Assembly (NCBI GenBank): GCA_029215795.1
Contig: JARDYH010000003.1
Coordinates: 262,851,562-262,915,561 of the forward strand
DNA: 64,000 nt
Reading direction: 5' to 3'
DNA from: Anniella stebbinsi
Taxonomy: Eukaryota > Chordata > Lepidosauria > Squamata > Anniellidae
Below, piece by piece: positions 53,926 through 63,345 of this stretch. Every line of letters starts with the position of its first letter. Position 1 is the stretch's first letter. Below the pieces are notes generated by a model. That model was not told the origin of the DNA and searched no databases. It saw nothing but the letters and a program-made list of their open reading frames with translations. A program made the position numbers and the translations under genes.

Positions 53926-54583
53926 TTGTGAGGTTTGTGAACCTTCCTGAAATACTTCTTTCTGGTCACTGTTGAAAGGCTGAATGCTGAACTAGTTTTC
54001 CATGTTTGAAAGCCACTTTTCCCATGAATTGCCTGGGTCATATGATGGTTAGACCTGGACCCAGAGAGATCTCCTGAGCAGAGGTTTTCCTATCCATGTG
54101 TGGAGAGAGCTCCGTGTGTGCCTTACCCCTTCATGGAACGTGTCAAGTTGCCAAGGAGGACCAGAAGTCTCTTCTGTCAGTTCAAGCGAGCAAGGGATGA
54201 AATGTCTGCTTATGTCTCTCAGAGCTCCCACGTGGGCACCAGAACTTTGCGGAGCTTTTGGATTGGCTTTTAGAATGCATTTCTAATACATTCTTTTAAA
54301 AAATAAATCCGTACTCGAAGAAAGCGTGCAACATTTCATCCGTCTAGGTGTTGTTTCAAACCTTAGCAGCTGGAAGGGAAATTTCCGGTTCGATTTATGA
54401 GTTTTATGAGTTTCAAAGTTGCGAGAGAACCACCTACCACAAGTCCTTGGCTGGTTGTGAAAGGTCCCGGCAGAAACTGCCAGCTGGTGTTTTCATTGCA
54501 CCGCAATCTGACGCAACCTTGAAATTCTCCCCGTGAAGAATTGCCCTCATGGCCTCTGATGCTTCTGCAATGTGAGTTAGGTA
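53926..54583. other. Unassigned intronic stretch
   Basis: No named repeat or exon. Overlapping frames on both strands (54049-54286, 54348-54632) show no pattern. Confidence 0.5.
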
Positions 54584-54591
54584 TGCTAGTC

Positions 54592-54684
54592 CAGCCACCA
54601 CTGGCTGATCCTCTAGATGTGTTGGTCGTCAACTCACATCATTCCGGTCCTCACATCTGGAAGGTTCCACTTTGGGGAAGTCTG
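54592..54684. mobile_element. hAT-type MITE (M1) with 8-bp TSD
   Basis: CAG...CTG ends; TGCTAGTC (54584-54591) and TGCTAGCC (54685-54692) flank it. The interior is shortened (93 bp) and diverged. Confidence 0.75.
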
Positions 54685-54774
54685 TGCTAGCCTGTGAATT
54701 TGGAATTTACTTGATGTGTGAAGCACAGCCAATGGGCTTCCTCATTTTGTTGCGTAAGCCAAAGAATGTTCTGT

Positions 54775-55045
54775 GTAAGAACACAAGAAGAGCCCTGCTG
54801 GATCAGACCAAGGGTCCATCTAGTCCAGCACTCTGTTCATACAGTGGCCAAACCAGCTGTTGACCAGGAGACCACAAGCAGGAAAGAAGTGTAACAGCAC
54901 CCTCCCACCCATGTTCCCCAGCAACTGGTGTATAGGTTTACTGCCTCTGATACTGGAGGTAAGACATCGCTTTCAGGACTAGTAGCCATTGATAGCCTTC
55001 TCTTCCAGGAATTTATCCAACTCCCTTTTAAAGCCATCTAAATTG
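54775..55045 (-). mobile_element. CR1-type LINE 3' tail (family B)
   Basis: Minus-strand 3' UTR: GTGCTGGACTAGATGGACC and the codons for the C-terminal EEKAINGY block (54980-55015). The RT coding part beyond about 55045 is lost. Confidence 0.8.
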
Positions 55046-55979
55046 TGATAGCGAATTCCCTAGTTTATGCGTTGTGTGTGTATGCAGCGTATACAGCTGG
55101 GTATCCCTGTACAGCCACGGACTATCAAGCCACATAAAGTTCCTGAGCAGGCAGCTGAGGTTTTTTTTTTATTTGTTTGTTTAATTCCTCCCCACCCCCC
55201 ACCCCCCAAAAAATAGAAATAGGAAAACTAGAAAAGGGGGAATATAAAATAATGTGAAAATGACTTGAGTTAATAATCCATTTAATATTTTTTAAAGGGA
55301 AATTAGACAAAAGAAATGACAGACTTAGAGAACAATCCTATAATTCCTGGGAAGGGGAAGACAGAGAACTGCCCCCTCTCCCCTGCCCCCTTGTAGATGG
55401 TGGGGAGAGAACTGCTCTGGCTGCCTCTCTGAGGTCAGAAAAGCAATCTTGGAGGGAAAGGAGTGTTCTGGTGGGCAGGGAAGGGAGGAGACCAGCAAGG
55501 CCAGGATATGATTTATCCTGAGCTGCTCCAGCCTCATTCCCTTCCCCTCTAACGTGCCCTTGCTAGACAGGGCCCCATATAGCGTAAAAGCAAGGAATGT
55601 AGGACAGGAAGGTGAAGATTCCCTCCGCCTTTCTCCTGCTGAAGCCGGCAGAGTATAGGAATCTTGAAAGCCCTCCGAGTTCAGAGGCTTCCCAGCAGTG
55701 AGGGCGCTATCAATGTAATCGTGCCCTTAAGACACTATTTATTTAACCATTGAGTTTAAAACTAAGACCCCCAAGGAACATAATTGCAAGTGGGGCACTG
55801 ACCCAAACAGCCTTCCCATGACAAAACACTTACATCTTGGCAGGCATATCTAAGATTACTCCGGCGGGTTGTGAGTCTCCACGGCTCTGTGGAATCTTCT
55901 CATTGTTGGTGGAAGGGGGGGGGGGTATGGTCTGAGGGTACATGATTCAGCCAGCTTGCTAAAGCTACACAAGTTTGGG
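55046..55979. other. Unassigned intronic stretch
   Basis: Contains a T/A-rich segment (55160-55215) and a G run (55915-55925). No exon or named repeat. The text CCTCTCCCTGCCCCCTTGTA near 55376 partly resembles 63.7-63.96 kb (GGAGGAGACCAG/GGTCTCTCTGGTC in opposite orientation). Confidence 0.45.
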
Positions 55980-56078
55980 TTGGGTCAGTGCCTGCTGCGG
56001 TTGCCCATGTATGCCACATTGAATCTCGTGGTGGAAGAAAGGCAAGATCTAAATATACCAAGTAAATAAATAAAGACT
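55980..56078 (+). mobile_element. LINE 3' tail
   Basis: TGCCACATTGAATCTCGTGG, then GGCAAGATCTAAATATACCA and AAGTAAATAAATAAA: the end of an L2/CR1-type element of uncertain family. Confidence 0.45.
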
Positions 56079-57116
56079 TGCAAGCAAAGTGCTTTTAGAT
56101 GTTCTAGCCTGGATGGAGTTGACTCTTTGCTGGCTCATTGAACACAGTGGGACTTATGTTTGAAGAAAGATACATAGGATCACTCTGTAAATGCACTACT
56201 CAGTTGATCTCAGTATTATTTTATTTAACTTGGTTGAGAGAGATCCCCTCCCCCCCCCCTTTCCAAGCTCAAGGATTTAGCAAACCATGAGATGATGCCA
56301 TCCATATAGAAACAAGTCATCTTTCAGGATTCCACCTGCTCATTCATATTTGTTTTGCAACTTTGCATTGCTGAAGTGAGTATTGCGGTTTCCAGTGCAG
56401 TCACCGTTTCCCCTGCTTGGGCTACTTAAACTGTTTGGCAGCTTCACCTTGAATTTTTAGCATTCTGATGTTGCAATAGGTCTGTCACGAGGCAAAGTTA
56501 CAACAGAAGCAAGAATGAAGGTCTTTTTTTAAAAAAAATAAACAAACAAAGTGACATCACAGAGCAAAGTCTGTGGTATGCATTGAGGCTGGGGTGGTTG
56601 CTAGCTAGCAACGGACAGAAAAGCTAGTAACTGTCACTCCCGAAACCTCTCAAAGTCTGAGGGATACACCTGTGTGATTGGGGGGGGGGGGGGGGGAAAC
56701 AAGAGAGGCAAAGCATTAACCTGATAACTCAAAAATAATGGAAGTTATTAATACGTGTCAAAGTATTTTAATCACAGCAGCTTCAGGATCGCTGAAAATT
56801 TATAGCTTAAATAAAATTTTAGCACTAAAATGAATGTGAATGGCTGAAGCAAGTCATTACCAGGGCCGTCTTATATGTGTCTACTCGGAAGTAAGCTCCA
56901 TTGGGGTTGGAAATAGCTGTGTAATGTATATTCTTCAGCTGAGTTCAGACCATTAATCACCAATTTCTGTATTCTGTATGAATTTTAACATTAACGTTCA
57001 TTATATCTTATTAAACTACAGTGCTCCTAGGAATATATTTGTTTAAATGTTTATTTTATTGAAACAAAGTGGGCAATTTACATGTATGTGCAAATCATTT
57101 TTGTGTTTTATAGTTG
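56079..57116. other. Unassigned intronic stretch
   Basis: Has the diverged short repeat GAACACAGTGGGACTTATG (56141) also seen at 38.0 kb, a C run at 56250-56258 and a G run at 56680-56695. No exon. Confidence 0.45.
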
Positions 57117-57196
57117 TTGTTCCCCGCCTCAATCTAGAGGGAGAGGCGGATTATAAATAATAATAATAATAATAATAATAATAATTATTATTATTC
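57117..57196 (+). mobile_element. L2-type LINE 3' end with (AAT)n tail
   Basis: TTGTTCCCCGCCTCAATCTA, GAGGGAGAGGCGGATTATAA and then AAT units to 57187: the plus-strand form of the tails at 24.4, 32.3 and 41.7 kb. Only the last 80 bp. Confidence 0.8.
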
Positions 57197-57486
57197 CACC
57201 GTTAAAGTGGCCTGGAAATAATTTTTGATAGATAGATTTATTATTTTTGTGGGAAGCTTTGTCTCTTCACTTCCCCGCACATCCACTTTGTGGTGCTATA
57301 TTTTTTGTTTACCTGCCTTATAGTTCAACCCCATATATGTCTACTCAGAAGTAAGCCCCCCTGAGTTCAGTGGAACTCTCCCAGGTATGTGTGTATAGGA
57401 TTGTACCATCAGCCTGCACTGCGCTGAAATGAACCCCCTTTTACCTTGGTAATAGAGAGAGAAAAATCGTTGAAAAGGTTATAGTC
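57197..57486. other. Short unassigned stretch
   Basis: 57325-57410 is the diverged short repeat (TCTACTCAGAAGTAAGCCCC, CTCCCAGGTATGTGTGTATAG) also near 30.25 and 38.1 kb. Confidence 0.45.
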
Positions 57487-57555
57487 CAAGGGTCCCCAAC
57501 ACAGAGCCCACAGGCAACTCCAATGATACTCATGCATAGTGCCTATGGGCACCCA

Positions 57556-58345
57556 TTTTTATTTATTTTTTAAATTGCTGCTGGGTTGTTAATATACATG
57601 ATTTTGTACGAAACACATACAACTGTCTAGCAATTATACATAGGGTTCAACAGAAGTGGACCAAATATCCAAATATCTTTCCAATATTGTTAGGCTGACC
57701 ATATAAAAAGGAGGTCAGGGCTCATGTAACTTTAACAGTTGTAGAGAAAAGGGAATTTCAGCCAGTGTCATTTGTATGCAATTAGTTCCTGCTGAAATTC
57801 CCTCTTCATCACAACAGTTAAAGTTGCAGGGGCCCTGCCTTCTTTTGTATATGGTCACTCTAGTATAGTGCCTGCACCTTTAACTGTTGTGGTGAAGAGG
57901 GATTTCACCAGGAGCTAACTGCATGCAAATGACACTGGCTGAAATTCCCTTTTCTCTACAACTGTTAAAGTTACATGAGCCCTGACCTGGATTTTATCTG
58001 GTCAGCCTAAATATTGCAATATCAGTCTTTTAGCTTTCAGAAGGGCACTGACCATTTACGCTGACCACTTGTCAATTTCCATGAAGCAAGTAAATAATTT
58101 AGAAGAATACCACATCAGTGGATATTAAAGATTGCCTTTATCTGTGTAATAAACTCCCTGCAAAAAGAAACAACTACTGGACATTTCCAAAACTTATGTT
58201 TAAAATAAGCATTAGCTGTATTGCACCACCAGCAATTAGCTGAATTAGACAGCCCCTTCTTAAAGAGACGCAGCCCAAGATCCATAGATGTGACAGGTAG
58301 ATGCCGAAGCAGCGATCCATTGATTAGGCATTTTATGGTGGTACC
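57556..58345 (-). mobile_element. Old L1 remnant, ORF2 C-terminus
   Basis: The minus frame 58348-58115 shows GLSNSANCWWCNTANAYFKH followed by FWKCPVVVSFCREF, matching in order the C-terminal Cys/His and FW region of the intact L1 at 46-50 kb (CWRGC...HMWWSC...FWEKVF). The 3' UTR runs left to 57556 and is split by MITE J. Confidence 0.7.
57690..58010. mobile_element. Palindromic MITE (J), near intact
   Basis: TTAGGCTGACC at the left and GGTCAGCCTAA at the right are perfect inverted ends; ATATTG flanks both sides (57684-57689, 58011-58016). Each arm also contains an internal reversed block (AACTTTAACAGTTGTAGAG / CACAACAGTTAAAGTTGC), so the element has four related segments. About 321 bp, non-coding. 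Confidence 0.85.
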
Positions 58346-58406
58346 CACAGCAGTTTCTCAAATTCCCAAAGGTGCCCACATGTCAAAAAAGGTTGGGGAC
58401 ACCTGT

Positions 58407-58540
58407 AATAGCCCAAGATTGCAAATATTATTGCATCCATTATAAATTATGCACATAAAGTCATTGAAACAGGCTTTCTTTGCCCAGACTTCGGATGTTT
58501 CAAGAAAAGGATTGGAGGAAATATGTGCAGCCCTAGCTGT
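58407..58540. other. Unassigned stretch, possible further L1 text
   Basis: The minus frame through 58567-58358 contains WAKKACFNDFMCIIYNG, which might be more L1 coding sequence, but the match is too weak to call. Confidence 0.3.
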
Positions 58541-58718
58541 AATACGTAGCATCCCGTGTAATACCATGCCACTCCACTTAGTTTCTCCTTGTATTGCTTT
58601 TACTGTAGTTGTTTCAATTTTGTGCTTTTAATGTTGTGTAAATCTATTCTGATATTTATCGTGAACCCCTGAGGGATTTTATTATATTCAGCGGTCTACA
58701 AATGCCACAAATAAATAA
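58541..58718 (+). mobile_element. LINE 3' tail, L2-like
   Basis: TGTTGTAAATC-like lead, then GTGAACCCCTGAGGGATTTT, CAGCGGTCTACAAATGCCAC and AAATAAATAATA: an L2-type 3' end. Confidence 0.5.
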
Positions 58719-59029
58719 TATATAATTCAAAATCATTTCTTTTCCCATGGATATTAAGTCACTGTTTTTAGGATCAGGGTCAAATATTGCCGACTCTTGC
58801 TATGGTTATGCATCCACGGTTATGCGTAATTGTAGCAACTAGTCCTCCCCACAAGAGAAGTTTCAGCCCTCAGAATGACATCGAATGTCTCCGGATGCAG
58901 GGTGCTAAAAATAGAAAGTCAGTGAGGGAAGCCGTGAAATTATTTAAAATATAGCCTACTCTAGCATAAGTATGAATTAGCTGTTCTCACCATTGTGCCT
59001 GTTGGCTCCATTCATACCAAAATCCTCAT
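58719..59029. other. Unassigned intronic stretch
   Basis: No exon or named repeat. Confidence 0.5.
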
Positions 59030-59112
59030 GTTTCATAGACTCATAGACTATAAGGCCATAGACTCATAGACTATAAGGCCATTGAGTCCAACCCCCTGCT
59101 CAATGCAGGGTT
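59030..59112 (-). mobile_element. CR1-type LINE 3' end (family A)
   Basis: TCATAGACTCATAGACTATA (CR1 tail repeats), then AAGGCCATTGAGTCCAACCC. A 25-bp unit (CATAGACTCATAGACTATAA) is doubled in the tail. Confidence 0.75.
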
Positions 59113-59817
59113 TCTCAATGCATTCATGGTTCTCAATCCAGTCATAGGGCGGGGGGGGGGGGGTGTCTGATGTGATTAGAGTGGGCACAGCTCTTTAGAC
59201 CTTCATCCGACTTCTAGACAATGGGGGGAGTAGGGGTGGCAGGGGGCCCAATAACTGGTGTGCCGCCAGTGGGCATAACTTCTCTTTTCCTCTCCACGCG
59301 ATGTTAAAGGTGTGGAGGAGAAGGCCACGTTTTGGGGCATCTAGGTTTCTGTGTGCAGGGGAAGTATTGTCAACTGAGCATTTGGTTATGTGAGTGCCCT
59401 CCCCACACACGCACATTGTGCGCACACGTGCAGTCTGAGGTGGTATAGCTCAGACATAGGTTTACTGCCTCAGTCATAAACTTACGTTTATAATGAAAAC
59501 AAAGAATCTAGGCTGGCCAGTTCTCTAACTGAGTGGCATGGCTAGAACCCTGGAAAAATCCACCTCATTGAGCAGAACGGCAGCTCTACACAAGCCCCTT
59601 CACTTCCCCACAAGCGTGACTGTCCTATATTGATAATATTGCTACCATGGTTACGAGGTCTTTAAAATAGAAAGCTCTAAAAATTCACTGGGTTGGCTAG
59701 AGTTTCTGGTTTATTTGGTTGGTTGGTTGGTTGGTTGCAGTTTAATTTTGGTTACACCCAAGCTTGGTTCATCCTTTGGGATCTTGCTTTATATATGAAG
59801 TTGGACCCCTGTCTACA
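59113..59817. other. Unassigned intronic stretch
   Basis: Has a G run at 59148-59163 and a GGTT microsatellite at 59717-59738. No exon or named element. Confidence 0.5.
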
Positions 59818-59818
59818 C

Positions 59819-60085
59819 CAGGGGTCCCCAACCTTTTTGGACCCGTGGGCACATTTGGGAATTGAGAAACTGCTGTGGGCATCACCACAAAATGGAACTC
59901 ATAGGAGATGTGGCAGTCACATAATGGCCGCCATGGGGGCCTGGCTGGTCAAAAGTGACCTAAAGAGAGGCTTGGGAGAGAAATAGTGAGGCTAGACGTT
60001 GGGAGGGAGAGGGGAGAAACAGTGAGCTAAAGTCAGGGGTGGGGAGAAAAATAGCAAGGCTAGAAAGATAGAAAAAGAAGACTAC
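59819..60085 (+). mobile_element. hAT-type element, left end
   Basis: Begins CAGGGGTCCCCAACCTTTTT, then CCGTGGGCACATTTGGGAAT, the same end as the nested hAT at 57.5-58.4 kb (there in reverse). The right terminus was not found; the interior is purine-rich. Some matching text (GATGCCCGTGGGAGCCC) occurs near 60170-60190, so the element may extend there. Confidence 0.6.
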
Positions 60086-60794
60086 TTAAACATTTTCCAA
60101 GGTTTTTGTGAAAAGCGTTTTTTTTAAAAGAAGGCAGGGACTGGAGAGCTTCATAAATGCCCTTGGAGATGCCCGTGGGAGCCCTGGCACTTATGAGCAC
60201 CACCTTGGAAACGCCTTCTCTACTCTGACAGGCAGTGGCTTTCCGGGAATTCAAGCAGGGATGTTTTCCAAACCTGCTACCCAAGATCCTTTTAACTGGA
60301 CATGCCACGGATTAAAATCTGAGATCATCTGCATGCAAAGATGCACTGTGCCACTGAGCCATTATGGCTCCTCTCCATAACTATGTTCACATGTGACAAA
60401 AGTGAATGTGTGTGCATGAGCATGCATTTTAGTTAAAGGTCATTGCGTGGTCAGCTGGTGGCTTAGTCTGGAGTGGTAACTAATGTGCAGCAGCAAACCA
60501 ACAGTGTGTTGCAAAACAATTGGCTGTCCAAATAGTTGTGAAAGCACTCTTGAGGACTGAGCCAGAGACGGGCTCTGTTTGCCTATGGCTTTCTGTAAAA
60601 TCAGATGAACAGCAAGCCTAATATGGCTTTAGAACAATACATAACCATTAAGTGATTTCCTCCACCCCCCCACACCCGCATCACCTTTCACTTACAAGAC
60701 CTGAAGCAGTAATGGGCAAAAATTCTTCTTCTTCACAACTCTTATGTCAAAGGTTGCATCTCACTGATACGAATGGTGCTGCTTTGGTTTGCGT
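60086..60794. other. Unassigned intronic stretch
   Basis: 60310-60375 resembles a reversed SINE head (GATCATCTGCATGCAAAG, GTGCCACTGAGCC), too short to call with confidence. No exon. Confidence 0.4.
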
Positions 60795-60877
60795 CAGCCT
60801 CCCCCAACCTGGGGCCCTCCAGATGTGTTGGACTACAATTCTCATGCTTCTGAATGACACCAGGCTGGGGAAGGCTG
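60795..60877. mobile_element. hAT-type MITE (M1), deleted centre
   Basis: CAGCCTCCCCCAACCTGGGG and CCAGGCTGGGGAAGGCTG are clean M1 ends; the centre is shortened (83 bp total). Flanks GTTTGCGT and GTTTAAAT share only GTTT and the last T. Confidence 0.75.
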
Positions 60878-62414
60878 GTTTAAATACTGAAATTAATAGA
60901 TGGACTGTGGAGCGAATTATATACTAGGTTTCCTTTGAAAAGCCAAGTGTCAAACTACATGTTACGCTAATCGTATAGTATATAGCTGAGGCTTGCCTGG
61001 CTTTTTACTCTAGTGTAAGTATGCGTGGTCGCAATTTGGATCAGGACCACATCACTCTGAGATGGGGGGTTTAAAGCTTCCCAACATACACTCCCTGTGC
61101 AGGGGTGGCAGGTGGCGGAGTCTCCATTGGAGTCAATCAAGGCCTTTTTTCCATGGCGAGTGGGATTTTGGGAGGAAAATGGATGAGGGGGAAGCCACCA
61201 GCCTCCGCTGCTGCTGTTTTTGTTGTTAATATTTTGTTACATTTTTATACTTCCCAATAACCAAAATCTCTTTAAACCTCCCCTTCTGCAGTGCCACGGT
61301 CCTGATAGCCCTAAGTTGCACACGTTGCAATTAGCGTAATGTGTAGTTTGGCCCCAAGATGCAATCTAAACTAAACATAAAATCTGTTTAGGCCTTTGCA
61401 ACCTGTATTGTAACTTACAGGCACATCAGTTTCAAGAAATCTCTGGCAGAGAGCAGAGGATGTCATCAGTACTATTTTTGTGGCCATTGTGTTCACCAAC
61501 CCTGTTTATTCATAATATTTTATCTTACGCTACCCAGATCTCAAAATAGCACACAGACAAAATTAAAACCTATAAAAACAGATCTTTCATCTCAAACATA
61601 AAACCCAGTAAAATCAGAAAGCATTGAAACAACACAAGTCAGCAAACAGCACTGTTAGTTTTCATAATCAAAGCTTTGTTTTAAAAGATGGGTTTTATAG
61701 AGACTCCTAATCCTGAACTTGAAATATAATGGGGGGATTCAGATGATCCTCCATACAACGGGGTCTCCTGACTTGCTCAGGATTGCCCCTCAGGTGGAGG
61801 AGCTCTCCATGTGCACATTGGTACATGTGTCAGGCCCTTAGTCGTATACATCAACTACGTAAATAGTGGAGGCCTGTGGCTGCAGGACATAGATGCCAGG
61901 GCTGGTGCATGTGGCCCTATGATCTTCTCATGCCTTCTTTGTACACATGAGGGCAATTGTCAGAGTCTTCCCAATGACACACCCCATTACGAAGCTCATT
62001 CTAGAGCTTTGAGAGTATTAATGAAAAGGTGCTGTTCTGTCTGGCTGCCAATGAAGTATCCATTGCTTATGATGGTATGTTGAACAGGGCTCATCCTGTA
62101 GATCTTAACTAGAAAGGATTCTGGTTCTCCATTACAGCTGAGTAGATGGGAGGCAGTCAAATGAGACTGAAATGACAGGCACATAACCAGTACATGTGGT
62201 AAACCTAGGGCGATTGTACCTGGGTATTTATTTAAGGTAGGGGTGACAAACCTCCGGCCTGCGGGCCTAAACCAGCCTGGAGGGTACTGGAGGCCTGGAG
62301 AGAAGATGGGAAAAGGAATTCCTTTCTTATCTCTGAATTGTGATCAGAGATAAGGAATCTCCTATGTGCTGCTCCCCCTCCTATACTGGTGGATGTAATG
62401 GTTTTGTAAAATGA
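60878..62414. other. Unassigned intronic stretch
   Basis: About 1.5 kb. 61100-61215 contains GTCTCCATTGGAGTCA and CCACCAGCCTCCGCTG, faintly like the K MITE. 61505-61640 may be an old reversed LINE tail. No exon is visible. Confidence 0.4.
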
Positions 62415-62610
62415 GACAGAGCAATACCGCAATGGCAAAGCACTTGACTTTCATGTAGACAGTCTCAAATTCAAACCCTGGTATCTCCAGGTAAATACAT
62501 ATCAGGTCACAAGGCCAGGAAAGACCCTTGGTGAGCTGTTGCCAGCCAGAATAGACAGTACCAGGCTAGGCAGACCAATAGTGTGACTCAGTATAAGGTC
62601 ATGACGTGTG
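62415..62610 (+). mobile_element. tRNA-derived SINE (S1), diverged
   Basis: AATGGCAAAGCACTTGAC (A box region), CAAATTCAAACCCTGGTATC (B box region), CTCCAGGTAAATACATATCA, TTGCCAGCCAGAATAGACAG and GTGTGACTCAGTATAAGG follow the S1 order with many changes. Confidence 0.7.
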
Positions 62611-62636
62611 TTTGAATAAGTATCTTATTAAGTTAG

Positions 62637-62810
62637 GGGAGGCTGGTGGCTGCGATGTCAGTGGGGCAGTGAATCCGCTGCAGGTTTTCAGTCAGATCTC
62701 GAAAGGAACCACAAAGGTGTTTCCACACCTTGGATAATTCCTTCAGGGTTCTCACTGAAACCCGGAGCAGATTCACCTCCTCGCTGACATCGGAGTCATC
62801 AGCCTCCGCT
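62637..62810. mobile_element. Palindromic MITE (K) next to the SPTBN1 exon
   Basis: GGGGAGGCTGGTGGCTGCGA at the left and, reversed, AGCGGAGGCTGATGACTCCG at the right; GATGTCAG and CTGACATC mirror each other inside, as do TTTTCAGTCAGA/TCTCACTGAAAC-type words. Same family as 50671-50847. It ends 79 bp before the exon. Confidence 0.75.
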
Positions 62811-62850
62811 GTGTCAAGGTGCTCTTGTCTTGCGTCCAAGATGAGATTTC

Positions 62851-62889
62851 TTATAGCTAAATCCTGCGTTATTTTTTTTTCTTCACCAG
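62851..62889 (+). promoter_or_regulatory. SPTBN1: SPTBN1 splice acceptor region
   Basis: A T run (62871-62880) followed by CTTCACCAG ends at 62889. TATAGCTAAATC at about 62853-62864 offers a branch-point adenine 26-30 bases upstream. Strong acceptor by appearance. Confidence 0.85.
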
Positions 62890-63041
62890 ATGAACGAGAG
62901 GCAGTCCAGAAAAAGACATTCACTAAGTGGGTTAACTCTCACCTGGCACGTGTATCCTGTAGAATCACAGACTTGTACACCGACCTTCGCGATGGACGGA
63001 TGCTTATCAAACTGTTGGAAGTTCTTTCTGGAGAGAGACTT
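62890..63041 (+). CDS. SPTBN1: SPTBN1 exon, start of CH1 actin-binding domain
   Basis: The 152-bp exon encodes D(split)[15 protein letters not shown] through [13 protein letters not shown], 51 residues including the Asp whose first base comes from the exon at 8053. This is the start of the first calponin-homology domain; [12 protein letters not shown] is the helix counted as actin-binding site 1 in the spectrin family. The residues [15 protein letters not shown] and the end SGERL fit SPTBN1 better than its paralogues SPTB (SGEML) or SPTBN2 (which differs in this helix), from family knowledge. The exon ends in phase 0 with CTT|GTAAGT, a near-perfect donor. It is shared by long and short isoforms. 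No change is seen that would impair the domain. Confidence 0.97.
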
Positions 63042-63144
63042 GTAAGTTCCTTTTCCAAATATTCCGTATGCTATCCCAATTCTAAACTGTCTTAGATTCG
63101 CGACTTTGCTGAATTTTAATTTAATATTTTTTTTAATCAAACCT
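63042..63144 (+). other. SPTBN1: Start of next SPTBN1 intron
   Basis: Begins GTAAGTTCC. The next exon is not within the remaining 960 bp: the expected following residues (PKPTKG-type) are not found in any frame. Confidence 0.85.
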
Positions 63145-63345
63145 AGCTATGTACTTACCTGCCGTATCTGAGGCAGTAAGCCTTTGTGCACCAGTTGCTG
63201 GGGAACATGGGTGGGAGGGTGCTGTTGCACCATGTCCTGCTTTGTTGGTCCCTGGTCAACCGCTTGGTTGGCCATTGTGTGAACAGAGTGCTGGACTGGA
63301 TGGACCCTCGGTCTGATCCAGCATGGCATTTCTTATGCTCCTATA
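63145..63345 (+). mobile_element. CR1-type LINE 3' tail (family B)
   Basis: CCGTATCTGAGGCAGTAAGC, GTTGCTGGGGAACATGGGTG, GAGTGCTGGACTGGATGGAC and TTTCTTATGCTCCT. Only 3' UTR; inserted about 100 bp after the SPTBN1 exon, same direction. Confidence 0.85.

Larger units (their letters stand above)
57489..58406. mobile_element. hAT-type element holding an L1 piece and MITE J
   Basis: Left end CAAGGGTCCCCAAC (57487-57500) and right end GGTTGGGGACACCTG (to 58406) are inverted, near the usual CAGGGGTCCCCAAC end seen at 59.8 kb. The flanks TTATAGTC and TAATAGCC match at six of eight. Inside lies a minus-strand L1 remnant (57556-58345), which in turn holds MITE J (57690-58010). So the order of arrival is hAT, then L1, then J. 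Confidence 0.7.
8054..62889 (+). other. SPTBN1: SPTBN1 intron, 54,836 bp, phase 1
   Basis: The intron is bounded by GTAAGC at 8054 and a T-rich acceptor ending CACCAG at 62889. Its phase (after codon base 1) is matched by the downstream exon starting at codon base 2. It contains nearly all of the mobile elements listed here, including one L1 with an intact ORF2 in the sense direction. No other spectrin exon is visible inside it. Confidence 0.9.

Noticed and set aside
62730..62889. Extra coding sequence upstream of the SPTBN1 exon in the same open frame
   Set aside because: The open frame continues into MITE K and across a clear acceptor; family alignment starts exactly at the Asp split by the splice.
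63042..63095. Exon read-through past 63041
   Set aside because: The donor GTAAGT is near perfect and the residues after SGERL do not match the spectrin family.
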